The position numbers and the translations under genes were made by a program. Shown here in pieces: positions 1 to 11,000 of a stretch of 64,000 nt of DNA. The stretch is from NCBI GenBank assembly GCA_002077065.1, contig NAJO01000003.1, positions 1,240,001 through 1,304,000 of the forward strand, written 5' to 3'. The notes beneath the pieces are model-generated. The model searched no databases. It was not told the DNA's origin and saw only the letters and a list, made by a program, of their open reading frames with translations. Source of the DNA: Cryoendolithus antarcticus. Its lineage: Eukaryota; Ascomycota; Dothideomycetes; Cladosporiales; Cladosporiaceae. The first letter of the stretch is position 1. Every line of letters starts with the position of its first letter.

Positions 1-436
1 CATCAATCCTTCGATGCGCGCTTATAGTCGTCGGTCAGATCTGTTCCTCCCTCCGACGCATTCGCGTGTCATGACAACTTCACCGGGTAGATTATGCAAA
101 CGTAGTCAAAGTCGAGGGCTGTACGCATAAACTATCTAACTGCCGCCCTATTGCAGAGGGTGCGGTTAGCGAAAAAGTCTGCGAGGACGTTTCATCTGGG
201 CACTGTAAATGGTCGGTGAGCTGTATTGTTTAAGAGCCACGATGATAAGGATGAGTGCCATGTATTACGGAAGAGGGAATGCGGTTTGGTGAGTTTTTGG
301 CTTGCTGTTTCTGTGCGGAAGGAGTCCGCTTTTGAGCTTGGCATTCCCGAGACCGCGTGTGGACTTTGTGCTTGGGGGAGCATTGCGATGGAGATAACTC
401 GTATATATCCCACTCCATCCGACGTACGAAACGACC
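1..436. other. Upstream intergenic region
   Basis: No supported gene. Short open frames here lack family features and run into the mL46 5' region. This stretch probably holds the mL46 promoter and 5' UTR. No tRNA or repeat was seen. Confidence 0.5.
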
Positions 437-1681
437 ATGAATGCCGGGCAGAGAAGCGCGAGGCGCCTGACCAGTCGTAGTGGTATGCTAACAATGGTCG
501 AGTGGGTTTTGTTCCGTGACAGCCACTGACAGATACAGGCTCTGACTCGATATGCACATCCTGTCTCCTCCGCCTCTCGATACAGCCCCGACGATACGCA
601 TCTGCCGCCGTAGCAGAGGTTGAGCGACCGACTGCCGAATCATCATCTCCACACATCGTACCAGTCACGGCTTCCGCACCCCGGAAAGCCTATCGAATAC
701 TCGCGTCTCCGGTCATCTCTCGCCCTCCAGTACTCACACGACCATTGACAGACTTCGAGAAAGCCTTCTACCTCTACCAGAAACGACTGAATGAGCGACT
801 CGCATTGCCCTTCTCGAGGTACTTCTACTTCAAGAAGGCAAACCCTGCAGATTTGGAGTGGAAGCGAAAAGCACGAGGACGAAAGTCAGCTGCGAGAGAC
901 ATTGGCGTGTACTCTGGGTACGGTGATGAAGCTTGGAATGACGAGGCCCTTGTGGGAGACGAGACGGCAGATCCCGACAACATGAGGGAGGCACTTCTGC
1001 GAGACGCTGCGGGAGAGACGATCATCAATGCGGAGAAGGTGGGAGATGCGGAGACTGGAGGCGAAGCAGTAGCGGGAGATGCTGCAGCACTCGAGGGTGC
1101 GCGGAAGGACTTGGAGGCACGAATCGATCGACCGATGCCCAGGGAGACTGCGGCCGATGTGAAGAACGATGTGAAGAGTTTGAACCGTAAGCTGGATCGA
1201 AGTCTGTATCTGTTGTTGAGGAATAAGGATGGTAGATGGCGATTTCCCGAGGATCGACTGCATGCGCGAGAGAATCTGCATCAGGTACGTGACGACAGCA
1301 CCGCGCAGAGAGGGTTTTACTGATACTGCACAGGCCGCTGAGCGTATTATCGTCCAAGCAGCTGGTTTGAACATGAACACCTGGGTCGTCGGCAACCACC
1401 CTGTGGGCCACTTTCAATTCGACTTTCCCAACGCCAAACTCCGAGATATCCCATATGAGAAGCCGGGCGTCGAAGGCGACAACAACATTGTCACATATCG
1501 TCGAGAGGAGTTCGGCGAGAAGGTTTTCTTCATGAAGTCGCGTATCATGGCTGGCCAGGCCGATCTGGCGAAGAACACGTTTGAGGACCAGGACTTCCAG
1601 TGGCTTGCGAAGGAGGAGATCGCTGAGAAGGTGACGCCGAAGTACTGGCAGAGTATCAAGAACATGCTGGTGGAGCGGTGA
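437..1681 (+). CDS. Mitochondrial large-subunit ribosomal protein mL46 (yeast Mrpl17 type)
   Basis: Structural protein of the mitochondrial 54S subunit, mL46 family, which has a Nudix-like fold. Proposed exons are 437..482, 539..1284 and 1334..1681, giving 379 aa. Intron 1 (483..538) has donor GTATGC, a CTGAC branch site and a CAG acceptor. Intron 2 (1285..1333) has donor GTACGT and a CAG acceptor. Both junctions keep the frame. The start at 437 gives an Arg/Ser-rich leader (begins MNAGQRSARRLTSRS) with further basic residues up to about residue 35, as expected of a matrix-targeting presequence. The conserved family block begins near 745 (TDFEKAFYLYQKRLNERLAL). A start at 745 would need TTG and would lose the leader. 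The C-terminal exon carries the conserved GLNMNTWVVGNHPVGH block. The family call is firm; the first exon is strongly inferred. Confidence 0.9.
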
Positions 1682-2027
1682 TTAGGATGCAGTCCCTCCG
1701 CGAGGGTTTGCGTGACTGACGCCTGAGTCTGCATATTGTGGCCCAATTGCTGAGTTCAAGACAGTAATTCCGACGGTAGAAAGTCCAGTCGCACAACGAT
1801 CGAGATTCTGTGGTGCCACTGCTGGACCGTCAAGCCTGAACAAAATACTGCAATAAAGGTCGACTTAAGCCTCCTGCTCCGCGCCGGCATTCAATTCCAA
1901 TTCCAGCCTCGACTCCGCCCCTGACCAGTTCTGCTCGCTACCACTTGAACCTCATCGATGTGAGACATTCCGGATCGGACATGGTGGTGCGGCAACTGGT
2001 CTGCCTATCGTCTGCTGTCGTAAGATC
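1682..2027. other. Intergenic region between converging genes
   Basis: Non-coding as far as can be seen. It holds the 3' ends of mL46 (plus) and the small membrane-protein gene (minus). A plus ORF at 1945..2136 is antisense to that gene's last exon and has no support. Confidence 0.5.
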
Positions 2028-2409
2028 TCACGCACTCGACGTGTCCGACGCATGCGATGTCTCATATGCATACTGGTATCTAGTCAGCCAAAATCAGATA
2101 CACAAGTATTTCAGGGCACTTACCTCGAACGAGTGACAATCCGGAGTACTCTTCGGTGTTGCAATGATCGCAGCCGCGCACGAGCGGTGCTGCTCAGAGA
2201 ATCTCCCAGCGTAGCTGTGGGTGTTGGACGCACACCGGTCAATTCACCCATGGTCACACCGGCTTCGAGCCTTACTGAAGAATCCGACGCTGTGGGTGAG
2301 TGTGTAGGCGATACTGGAGGGCGGCGACGATGTCGCTGGCAACGGCGAGCACTGTTGCAAAGCAGCCAAAGATGATCGTGAGGGTAAGCTCTGCGTTGTT
2401 GGTCGTCAT
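2028..2409 (-). CDS. Small membrane protein, three exons, unknown function
   Basis: Not recognised. Exons in reading order are 2409..2276, 2214..2124 and 2072..2028, giving 89 aa. Intron 1 (2215..2275) has donor GTAAGG and acceptor CACAG. Intron 2 (2073..2123) has donor GTAAGT, a GGCTGAC branch site and acceptor CCAG. Both junctions keep one frame open and the last exon ends at TGA. Exon 1 starts MTTNNAELTLTIIFG and is followed by an uninterrupted hydrophobic stretch (about residues 8-31), so one membrane helix is likely. The rest is short and polar, ending in Ser/Thr/Asp. Two consecutive consensus introns that both restore the frame are hard to explain by chance, but no homologue is known to me. 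Confidence 0.55.
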
Positions 2410-3188
2410 GGCGTGCAGCGATGAGGTGATATGGGATTGGTGAGACCATCTCTCCCCGGCGAGAAGGTTGACCTTGTAGCCAACGTTCAGGCCGTGCTAC
2501 AGGCGACGACGCTGCCTGTCGTCGTCGCTTCAAAGCGAAGCCAGCGTGCCATCTGGTGCTGGCCTTTCGTACGATTACATGGCGCAGAGGCACTCTCGCA
2601 TCAGACACTGCCGTCTTGTTCCCCAGGACCTCCTCGTTTCGGCAGGGACTTGCGACTGCGCGCGTGCAGAATCTTCGACGGCAGCTGCGTAGACATCCTG
2701 AGAACTGCGTTTTGGTCCGTGCTACAACTGCTGTACTTGCCTTTTACGTCGTGGCGCAGCTCTTCACCTCGCTTTACGCGACACTCGCAAGCAACATCCT
2801 GAACGGGCGTAACGCATGCACACTGCCAGACGCTGAACGAGCAGATCGTTATAGGCACGCTTCAACTGGGCATGTTAGGTACATAGTATCTAGATTGTCG
2901 CACTCACGCATACATCAAATACGACTACTGTTTCACACCTCGATATCACTGCTGTCGCCAAGCTTCGTTCTTACGACGAGGGATCGAGCGCTACCACCTC
3001 ACGCAGATTCGCTCGCTGCTCGTCATATCTGCAGACACGACCAGCTTGAATCTCTTCGAACGACACTGGTCATTTCTCTCCAGGACATTACCTCGGATTG
3101 ACAGGCCTCGATACAATGAGTCGTTGACGTGGAGAAGTAGAGGCAGACTGCGGAGTGCTCATTGCTTTGACAATCAAAGGCAGTCCAC
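2410..3188. other. Intergenic region with one doubtful ORF
   Basis: A plus-strand open frame at 2556..3101 would need GTG or a spliced start. It contains one hydrophobic stretch (around 2720-2800) but no recognisable domain. I do not call it a gene. The rest is probably the upstream region of the C2H2 factor. Confidence 0.4.
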
Positions 3189-4433
3189 ATGAACGGCCTA
3201 ACATGGTACTGCGATCACACCTCGGTCGACCCTACTTTGAGCCATGCCGCGTATGGACGACTAGCTATGTCTGGGCAGGCAGAAATGGTCAGCGAGGCCG
3301 TCATTGAAACCTATCAGGCGAACCTTATGCTCATCGAGCAGAAGAATCACGACCTCGTGCATGCTTGCCGGACGAAGTTGGTTTCTCTGGAGCAAATACT
3401 GAGGGAAAATGAGACTCTCATTTCAGCTTATCAGATGAAGCTGATATCCCTGGAGCAGAAGAATAATGCGCAGTTACTCACGGCTCGCGACGGAGCAGGC
3501 ACTTCGTCGAAGGAAACTATTCAATCCCAGACTCAGAGTTCGCTACACAGAGGGCGGATGTCCCAACGGCAAGCAGGCGCTTCACCAGCGTACGGACGTC
3601 CAGCATCTGACTTGATGGACATACACACACGATGGGCCCGACCAGGTCAATCGATGCATCCCACTCGCGAGACTACACCATCACCGTCAAATTTTGGCAC
3701 AGACTCGTCTCATACCTCTCAGTCCGCCCCATCTCGACCTATCAGTACTTTTGCAAATCTGAACACCATGTCTACGGTGAAGCCCGCGCAAAGCTTCAGT
3801 CCCTCATGGTCGCCTTCCGCACAACGAGATGCGCTCCTGGCAAACTACCCAGAGATGGATCCTACTGGCGTTGCTGCGATCAGGTCATTCTTTGACAAAC
3901 CTTCGCTGAATGCAGCACCTGACTGCAGTCTTTCTACTTCGACGCACAGTGTATCAGGCCAGATCAGTCAGACAGATGATCTTGTTGCGCACAGCTACGG
4001 AATGGTAGCTCGACAAGACAATGAGGGAGAGATCACACAGCGCCAGCAGTCGATCGTCTGCGATCCAGTCGCTCAAATACCGACCGACCAGCCTGGTACA
4101 CCACCCGAGCGCCGACACGTATGCACAGTCTGTGACAAGCGCTTCTCCAGATTGTTGATCCTGCGCAATCATATGCGTACACATTCTGGCGAGACCCCAT
4201 TCGAGTGCGATATACCTGGGTGTGGTATGAGATTCCGTCAAAAGAACGAGCAACGTCGACACCAGCAGGCGAAGCACGACGAAGTAAAGCGGTTCGTATG
4301 CGGTGGGACCGCTCAGGGTCGAGCATGGGGTTGTGGCAAGCGATTCGCCAGGAAAGATGGTTTGCTGGAACACCAGCAGAGGACGGAGAAGGGGAGGCAG
4401 TGTATGTTCGATAAGCCGTCTGTAATAATGTAG
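3189..4433 (+). CDS. C2H2 zinc-finger transcription factor
   Basis: Single-exon 414 aa protein, probably a nuclear DNA-binding regulator. Three C2H2-like fingers lie in the C-terminal quarter (about residues 305-405). Finger 1 is C-x2-C-x12-H-x3-H (starts CTVCDKRFSR). Finger 2 is C-x4-C-x12-H-x4-H (CDIPGCGMRF). Finger 3 has a long C-x10-C spacing (begins CGG, second Cys in GCGKRF) and appears to end in His plus Cys. The N-terminal region (about residues 35-100) has a duplicated leucine/glutamine heptad-like unit around two copies of LEQKN or IEQKN, suggesting a coiled coil. The middle (about 120-240) is Ser/Thr/Pro-rich and likely disordered. ATG 3189 opens the frame. Target genes cannot be inferred from position. 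Confidence 0.85.
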   Translation: MNGLTWYCDHTSVDPTLSHAAYGRLAMSGQAEMVSEAVIETYQANLMLIEQKNHDLVHACRTKLVSLEQILRENETLISAYQMKLISLEQKNNAQLLTARDGAGTSSKETIQSQTQSSLHRGRMSQRQAGASPAYGRPASDLMDIHTRWARPGQSMHPTRETTPSPSNFGTDSSHTSQSAPSRPISTFANLNTMSTVKPAQSFSPSWSPSAQRDALLANYPEMDPTGVAAIRSFFDKPSLNAAPDCSLSTSTHSVSGQISQTDDLVAHSYGMVARQDNEGEITQRQQSIVCDPVAQIPTDQPGTPPERRHVCTVCDKRFSRLLILRNHMRTHSGETPFECDIPGCGMRFRQKNEQRRHQQAKHDEVKRFVCGGTAQGRAWGCGKRFARKDGLLEHQQRTEKGRQCMFDKPSVIM

Positions 4434-4722
4434 TGTACTCGCAGTGTAGACTGCAACAGATATCAAATGTTCACCAATGGTCTCTGACGAAGTGCTGAAA
4501 GTGCAATTGGTGTACGCCCACCCGAGCTTCTCCAGGTAGATGTATCGGTTTCGTGACCTGATGCAAAGCATATGTGAGATTCATCGTGCATGATATGCCC
4601 TGGCACGCATGTTCGTCACCTCACCGACGCCACCTAGGCCTCCACACCCCACCAGTTGCTCAGCTGTACCGGGGATCGCCAGACAAACGCCCGGCGCGAG
4701 ACCTTCACTTTTAGTAGGCGTG

Positions 4723-7253
4723 ATGGCGGAACCAACTCAGGGAAGTGGAAATGGGGGCGTGGACCTTGAGAAGGAGCTATCGTGCTCGGTACGGCAGCAC
4801 TCGAACATGTGAGATGTGGAAGACTGACGTTACCGTAGATCTGCACAGACGTCCTCTATCAACCGCTGACCCTCCTCGACTGCCTTCATACCTTTTGCGG
4901 TTCTTGTCTGAAAGAATGGTTTACATGGCAGGCGACAGCAGCAGCGCGATCGCGAAAGCGCACGCAGCCATATTCGTGCCCATCATGTCGAGCCGAAGTG
5001 CGAGACACGAGGCCAAATGCTACCGTCACGACGTTGCTGGACATGTTTCTGAGGGCCAACCCAGCACGAGGCAAGACGGAGGCGGAGATGGCTGAGATGC
5101 GCCGGCACTACAAGCCTGGAGATAATGTGATCCCGAAGATCGATACGCAAGAGGGTTCCGATGACAGCGAGGACGAGAGACTCCTCGGCGAGACCATGGC
5201 GTTAAGTATGGCGGACATAGACCCTGCTGTGGAAGCGAACAGACGCGCTCGTGTGAATGAGCAGCGGGTGGACCGCCGCGCTCGTCAGCAGCAGACAAAC
5301 GCGCCTCGAGTGCGGGACACGACGAGCAGACAGCAACCCAGTACTTGGGCAGCGCAGCGTGCTAGGGATGTTGAGGAGAGACAGGTCGAGCATCAGCCAA
5401 GTCTGCGTAGTCTGTTGAGCGCATCGGAGTCAGACTCACAGGAAGTGCAGTCCGAGATCATGCAGTCTATCATGGCATCAGGTGTACTGGATGGCATCGA
5501 CATTGAGAATCTCACACCACAGCAGGAGGAGGCATTGACCGAGCGTATTGCTGCGGAGTATCGTAGACGACAGCGACGTAGAGATCGATCCCATAACCGT
5601 GACCGTAGGTCGAGGGCCGACAGTGAAGTACGATCCGGCGCAGTGAATGCAACATCGGAACGCGGTGCTCCAGATGCTACATCAATTCAGGCCAGGAATC
5701 GACCTCCGATATCGCGACCACATCTCTTCGAGCAGACGCTACAGGAACCAAGGACTAGACACAGCAGATCCACGAGCAATACTAGTCAACGAAGTGATCG
5801 ATCGGCTCATCGAATGTCTGAAGGCACGACTCACTCTGCTGCGCGATCAGCGACAGATCTAACATCTTCTCAACCCACAGAGCAGCGGTCAGCTCGCCAC
5901 AGGCGACCATCAGACTCAAATCGAAGAGTCACGGATCCGGAAGGACAACGCGAAGTCATACACGCAGAGAGGGCTCGTCAGTCCTCGGGACCACATCGAT
6001 CCTCTATTGACGCCGCTCGACCCTCTGTCCATCCGCTAGAAGCCGTGCGACGGCAGTCGGGTGCTACTAATAACAGCTCACCCAGTCTAGTGACTCCATA
6101 TCCGACCGACAGACCTGCACCAGACCAGTCTGTCCGTCCCTCGCAGTCACTGGCAGCCTTTGCGCCCGAAATCGTGCAGTCGCAGCCGCAGCTTAGCATG
6201 ACAGTACCAGCTGTTGCCTGTAAGCGATGCGGACGCAACGAGATCCAATACGAGCTGCATTATCACTGCGCGAAATGCGAGGACGGTAATTTTGACCTCT
6301 GTCTGTCATGCTATCGCGCTGGTCAGGGCTGTAAGCACTGGTTTGGCTTCGGCTTCCTCGCTTGGGCGCGATGGGAACAGGCCTTGACACAGGGAGGCGG
6401 ACAACAGAGTGTCGAAAGACCGCATATACTGATGGCACGCAGATTCAGGAAGACAGACCAAACTGGTCAAGGCACAGATCCGGCTCAGCTGCTCCAAGCC
6501 GGTGCATGCTGTGAGCGATGCTTCCAGTTCACGAACGCCTGTTACTATCACTGTTATATCTGCCTCGAGGGCGCCTGGGGCTACTGCAGCTCATGTGTGA
6601 ACAAAGGCTGGCACTGTACTCACCCACTCCTTCCAGTCCAGCACATGAGCACCCTTCGACAGGGCCAGGATGCTACGTCGAAAGCGAACTTTGTTTTCCT
6701 GCCTCATCTTCCCGAGCACACCTACGCGGTATTATCAGTGCAGCAAGATTGCGATGTCTGCCGCCGCGGCTTATCATCTACCGATACTCACTGCCACTGC
6801 AACATCTGCAACGACGGTGATTACGACATCTGTAACGACTGCTACCACAATCTCATCGCCCACGGCAAGATCACTATGGCAAACGGACCTACAGGCTGGC
6901 GCCGCTGTCTCCAAGGGCACCGCATGGCGGTCATCGGCTCGCAAGACGCCGGTCATACTGGCAAGCAGCGGGTGGTTGCTCGTGGCCCCGTTGGCGGTTG
7001 GGCTTTGAAGGAGGACGAAGCTGAGCTAGCTGCTCAGCAGATCTCACAGCTTGTCCCGCCTGACGGTGGTGTTGGTATGAGGTGCTTGGCGTTATGGAAT
7101 AGGTTCGTGGGTGATGGGATCGGGGATGAGATCTCGTTTCCGAAGAATGCTGAGATCAGAGAGGTGGAGAGGATGAACGAGGATTGGTTCTGGGGAGTCT
7201 ACGCTGGCATGAAAGGCCTGTTCCCGGCGAATCATGTGAGGATGTTGGGATGA
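4723..7253 (+). CDS. CHFR-like RING E3 ubiquitin ligase with ZZ-type fingers and SH3 domain
   Basis: Exons are 4723..4788 and 4839..7253, giving 826 aa. The intron (4789..4838, donor GTACGG, acceptor CGTAG) falls inside the RING motif, between the codons for Ser22 and Ile23. The spliced protein has a complete C3HC4 RING: C21, C24, C37, H39, C42, C45, C69, C72. It is followed by a helix-like LLDMFLRANP segment and an acidic DDSEDE stretch that recall CHFR. A long Arg/Ser/Gln-rich disordered region follows (about 100-470). Three Cys-rich ZZ-like modules come next (about 483-525, 579-620, 660-705), then a C-terminal SH3 domain (about 770-826; ALWNRF, WFWGVYAG, GLFPANHV). It probably ubiquitinates targets bound through the ZZ/SH3 half. 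The substrate is unknown. Confidence 0.85.
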
Positions 7254-7444
7254 TGCTTTTCTCATACTTCGGGCCAGACGATGACATGACAAAGACACGA
7301 ACAGGAGTCCTGGAGAGAAGCTCGAAGAAACGCATCGTCAAATCCAGCAAACCACGCCCTTTGTATCCGTGGGACATCAGGTTCGAGATGCCACACTGAG
7401 ATGCCGCATGCTCATGAGATTCCCAGAATGCTTTCATATACAAT

Positions 7445-8011
7445 ATGGCCAAGGTGACAGCACGCAAACGCAAGCCTCATGGTACGTCTGCCACACGCCC
7501 AAGACTGGGCGGAAAAAGCATTGCGACGCTCGAACGAGTCTTCCCCGGTCTGAAGGTCCAGGCTGCGGCGTCACGTTCCACTAACACGAGCAGAGCAGAC
7601 AGCACTGGGTGTACCACAGGCCTGAAAGCAGGCACATTTCGCTGCGCTACATGTCCTCTCAAAGCCGTCGACCATGTTCTATGCCTCGTCAATCACCCAT
7701 GTCTGTGGAACAACTTCATCGTCGCCAGCCGAGCTCACGCACAGCGCCGTATTTGGCTCAAGCAGCCGCCGAGCACGATCTGCAACGGGCGTGTGAGCAA
7801 AGTCTATGGCCGCATGGTGGACGAGAACGGAGTTGAGGAGGTTCGCATGATGGTCGTGCCTTCTGGCCAGAAGCCGTGGGAAGCTTGGAATATCTACGTG
7901 GAGAAGATGTATGCCCTGCTGTTGCTGCCGGGCGAGAGAGGAGAGCGCGCATCAAGAGGGATGTGGGAGGAGGACCGAGACCGGAGAGGCAGATGGCTGG
8001 ACGAGTTGTAA
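7445..8011 (+). CDS. Unknown 188 aa protein with Cys-rich segment
   Basis: Not recognised. A single open frame from ATG 7445 lies 190 bases after the RING-ZZ-SH3 gene. The N-terminus is basic (MAKVTARKRKPHG) with small-residue and Lys/Arg content. The centre (about 58-90) has five cysteines, including CATCPL and NHPCLW. The C-terminal half is more ordered (KPWEAWNIYVEKMYALLLLPGE), then strongly charged. There is no signal peptide or membrane segment. The stop codon is followed within a few bases by GTAAGAG and GTGAGT, so a spliced C-terminal extension cannot be excluded. Length and even composition favour a real gene. Confidence 0.5.
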   Translation: MAKVTARKRKPHGTSATRPRLGGKSIATLERVFPGLKVQAAASRSTNTSRADSTGCTTGLKAGTFRCATCPLKAVDHVLCLVNHPCLWNNFIVASRAHAQRRIWLKQPPSTICNGRVSKVYGRMVDENGVEEVRMMVVPSGQKPWEAWNIYVEKMYALLLLPGERGERASRGMWEEDRDRRGRWLDEL

Positions 8012-11000
8012 GAGGTGAGTGTTGTGGGATCAAGCAGGATGCGTACATGCGAACGAGGCAGAGCGCACAGTAACGAGGCTGGAACCAGCGAGAAGTGCGC
8101 GTGTAAGTCGTAGGATTTTGCCGAGAGCCATGAACGCCGCCGTCTATGGTGACGGCATGCCAACATAGCTACAAGCGAACCGGCGAATAGTGTACGGACA
8201 TGCATGCCGGTAGAAGCACCGCAAAACGCCAAATAGACTGATGTGCCATCTCGCGATACGACAACCATGATCGACACCCGGGCTATGGTCTTCATTCAGA
8301 AGTGTCGGAGTGTTTGCTGTCGCAACCCACAACCGACGTTAAGCGTCCGAGTACGCGCGACCCATCATGCCCGCCTGCAGCTACCGGCACATGAATCCAT
8401 CCTAGTCGATAGCACACCAAGCCACGGTCGTGCACGGAACGTTGCACCATGGAACATCGTCACCACACCCTGCCATACGTGTACGACCACCCTGTCAAAC
8501 TCGTGTGCCGTGTCGAGAGCTGCGAGCAACCGCTGTCATATTCGTTCGCTGCGAGTACCCTCTCGCTGCAATATCTTCTGGTCGGATTGCACCGGCCTGC
8601 AAGGGTAGTGAGGGCGGACCATGCAGTCAGCTGCATGTGACCTGGCTTTCACAATGCCCGAACTTCGGTACCATATAGGTACACCTCGGAGCATTCTGAC
8701 TCGGGAATCGACGGACGCGAGGATAGTCGTCATGGTTGTAGTACTGGGACTTTACCGGATATGCTCGTACCGCACGACTGTATTGTAAGCTATGCACTAT
8801 TGATCATGGATGTCGACTGCTATATCCACTCGCCAACAATTCAGTGTCGTTTCAAGTCAGGCTTCACCGTGTGACGGCTGGAGGACTCAATACACGCTAC
8901 GTGTTAGTGTAAATAAAGGAGTATGGCATCTGTTGTAGCGGTACGAATGTTCATCATTTGCGCCCACAAACGTAGCTCATGTGGAAGATGTCAAAGGGCT
9001 TCGATGTAGGAGACGAGGAATGTATGACAGTAGCCGCTTGATTTTGCCGCTACCGGATCATTTTTATGCTACGATGCGATTGCTGTCCGCGACGCTAAAT
9101 AGCTACGCAAGCTTCGTGTAGCATCGTCAGAGCGCCGTGGACACGTTCTGGGTCGGCCACTCGGCAGTCGCAGATCGGACGGTCCAAACTCTTCACGGTG
9201 GCCTCTGCTTGATCTGGGTCAAGTCAACGTCGCTGTGCTGAACCAGGAACGGTATTGTGATCCGGTTCAGACGTACATGCACATCATTCGTCACAATGTG
9301 AGTGCAGGATGAGCTTCGCATGAGCTGCGAATGGCCACCACGCACTTACCAGTTCGATGCTACATCAAAGTGCATTAATCCGGTCGCTTCGTGACCAGTA
9401 TATCTCCAAGGGTTCGCGTCGACATGCTTGCAACTGTGGTATAGGCCAGGTTGCCGCAAGTGAAACTTAGGCCTGTCGGCTACATTTCTGGCAAGCTACT
9501 CAATCGCACGGCAATGGGGCACATCGGCAAAGCGTTAGTCTTGCGAAAAAGTCGGCCAATACTGCTTTATGCCCTATCGCTCTACATAGTTCGGACCGCC
9601 TCCTCGCGTGATCGCGCTTCCGTCGGGGTATGATTATGATTCCGAGCGATCTGTCAGACCTCTCATTGTGTGTGAACGGCAAATTCCGAGGTGACCACGT
9701 CGCTACCATGGAAAGCGCCCTGTGGTATTGCAATGAGTGCAAATGGTGCCTGGGACTCGTCAGCGCTCCGAGCGCAGTGCGCGGCTTCCGCCATCGTAGC
9801 GTATCATGAGTCGCCTGCTTCTATAGCTCCAGTCGCACGAGGAATGGACCACGTGCGAGACATCATTTGCGGCCGTCTAGTTGCTCTTGCGGATGGCGAA
9901 TGGAACCAGGGTTATCTAGAACAACGGCTCCGTTCGGCCATGACTGTCGAGCCGTTAGGCCCGTTTCCGCAACGGTTTTCGGGCGACCGTTTTCTGTCAG
10001 CAGAGGGTCGGGGCGCTGGCGCATGGCGGACGAGTCAGTGCCCGGCAATTGGATGTTCGCTCGACTGGATAATTGCGAGCCAGTCTCGAAGCGGACATAT
10101 TCGCTCGCGGGCAACACGGAAAGAGTGGACATTTTCACGATTCCGGAACAATCAATCTCGAGCGATGTAATCCGGAAGCGAGTCCTTCAGGGCGATCGAA
10201 ACGGTCAAACAATCGGAGTGAAGTTTGGATGAGGTGAGACATTCTCAACTCGCGTAAAGTCCCACGCCGACTGTCGAGCGAAGCGGGCCAAATTCGGATG
10301 TCAAAGTAAGACAGACCAAACCCGTTTCGAAAGCGTGGGATGCTGAAGGGGCCTGCTTCGGGGGACCGGCAACACGGTCGAGCCGTGTGGGGGTGCAAAG
10401 TGACAGGGAGACCGTAGCGAGCTCCATTTGTGCAACGGCCTCAGACCTGGTTCGACCGATGAATGCACCTTGTACGATAGTGGCGGGCGTTAGACCACGT
10501 GGGTATGCTCGAACCGTTGTGGTTGCGCGGAACTTCCTGATTGGTTGAGTCGCGTCAAATTTCGTGATTTATGCACTCCAGTGCTTCCAGGACGTGATTG
10601 CAGAGCTTATAACGTTGTAGATGTGCTCAAAATTGAGGTCTGGAGTAAGGCACATGGATTTATCAACCATGCTGGCCCCCAATGTTCTGGGTCGTCCTTG
10701 CTATAGCGGTCCGGTCCATATTTCAGATACAGTATGCTGTCTGCGCATCATGTTGCTGCTGGACTAGGCGTGGTGAAGTGCCGAGATGGCTGTGTGCAAG
10801 CGAACCATTTGATTGCTCCGACCTAAGGTATGCTGGCCACTCTGTAGCTCCACGTCTGATTTGTGCAGAAACAGCCCGGTCAGTGCTCGCTCAAAGCGCG
10901 CAATTATGACACGATCCATGAGCGGTGACGGTGGAGGTGCTGATGGAATCGGAAGAATGCGAGCCATCACGGTGAGATTGGAGGCGTCACGGTCTGTTCG

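Noticed and set aside
192..668. 158 aa minus-strand ORF over the mL46 5' end
   Set aside because: It overlaps the spliced leader exons of mL46 on the other strand and has no domain or sensible start context.
9691..10232. Overlapping plus ORFs of 159 and 121 aa
   Set aside because: Two frames are open at once with mixed composition and no motif, which suggests chance in GC-balanced DNA.
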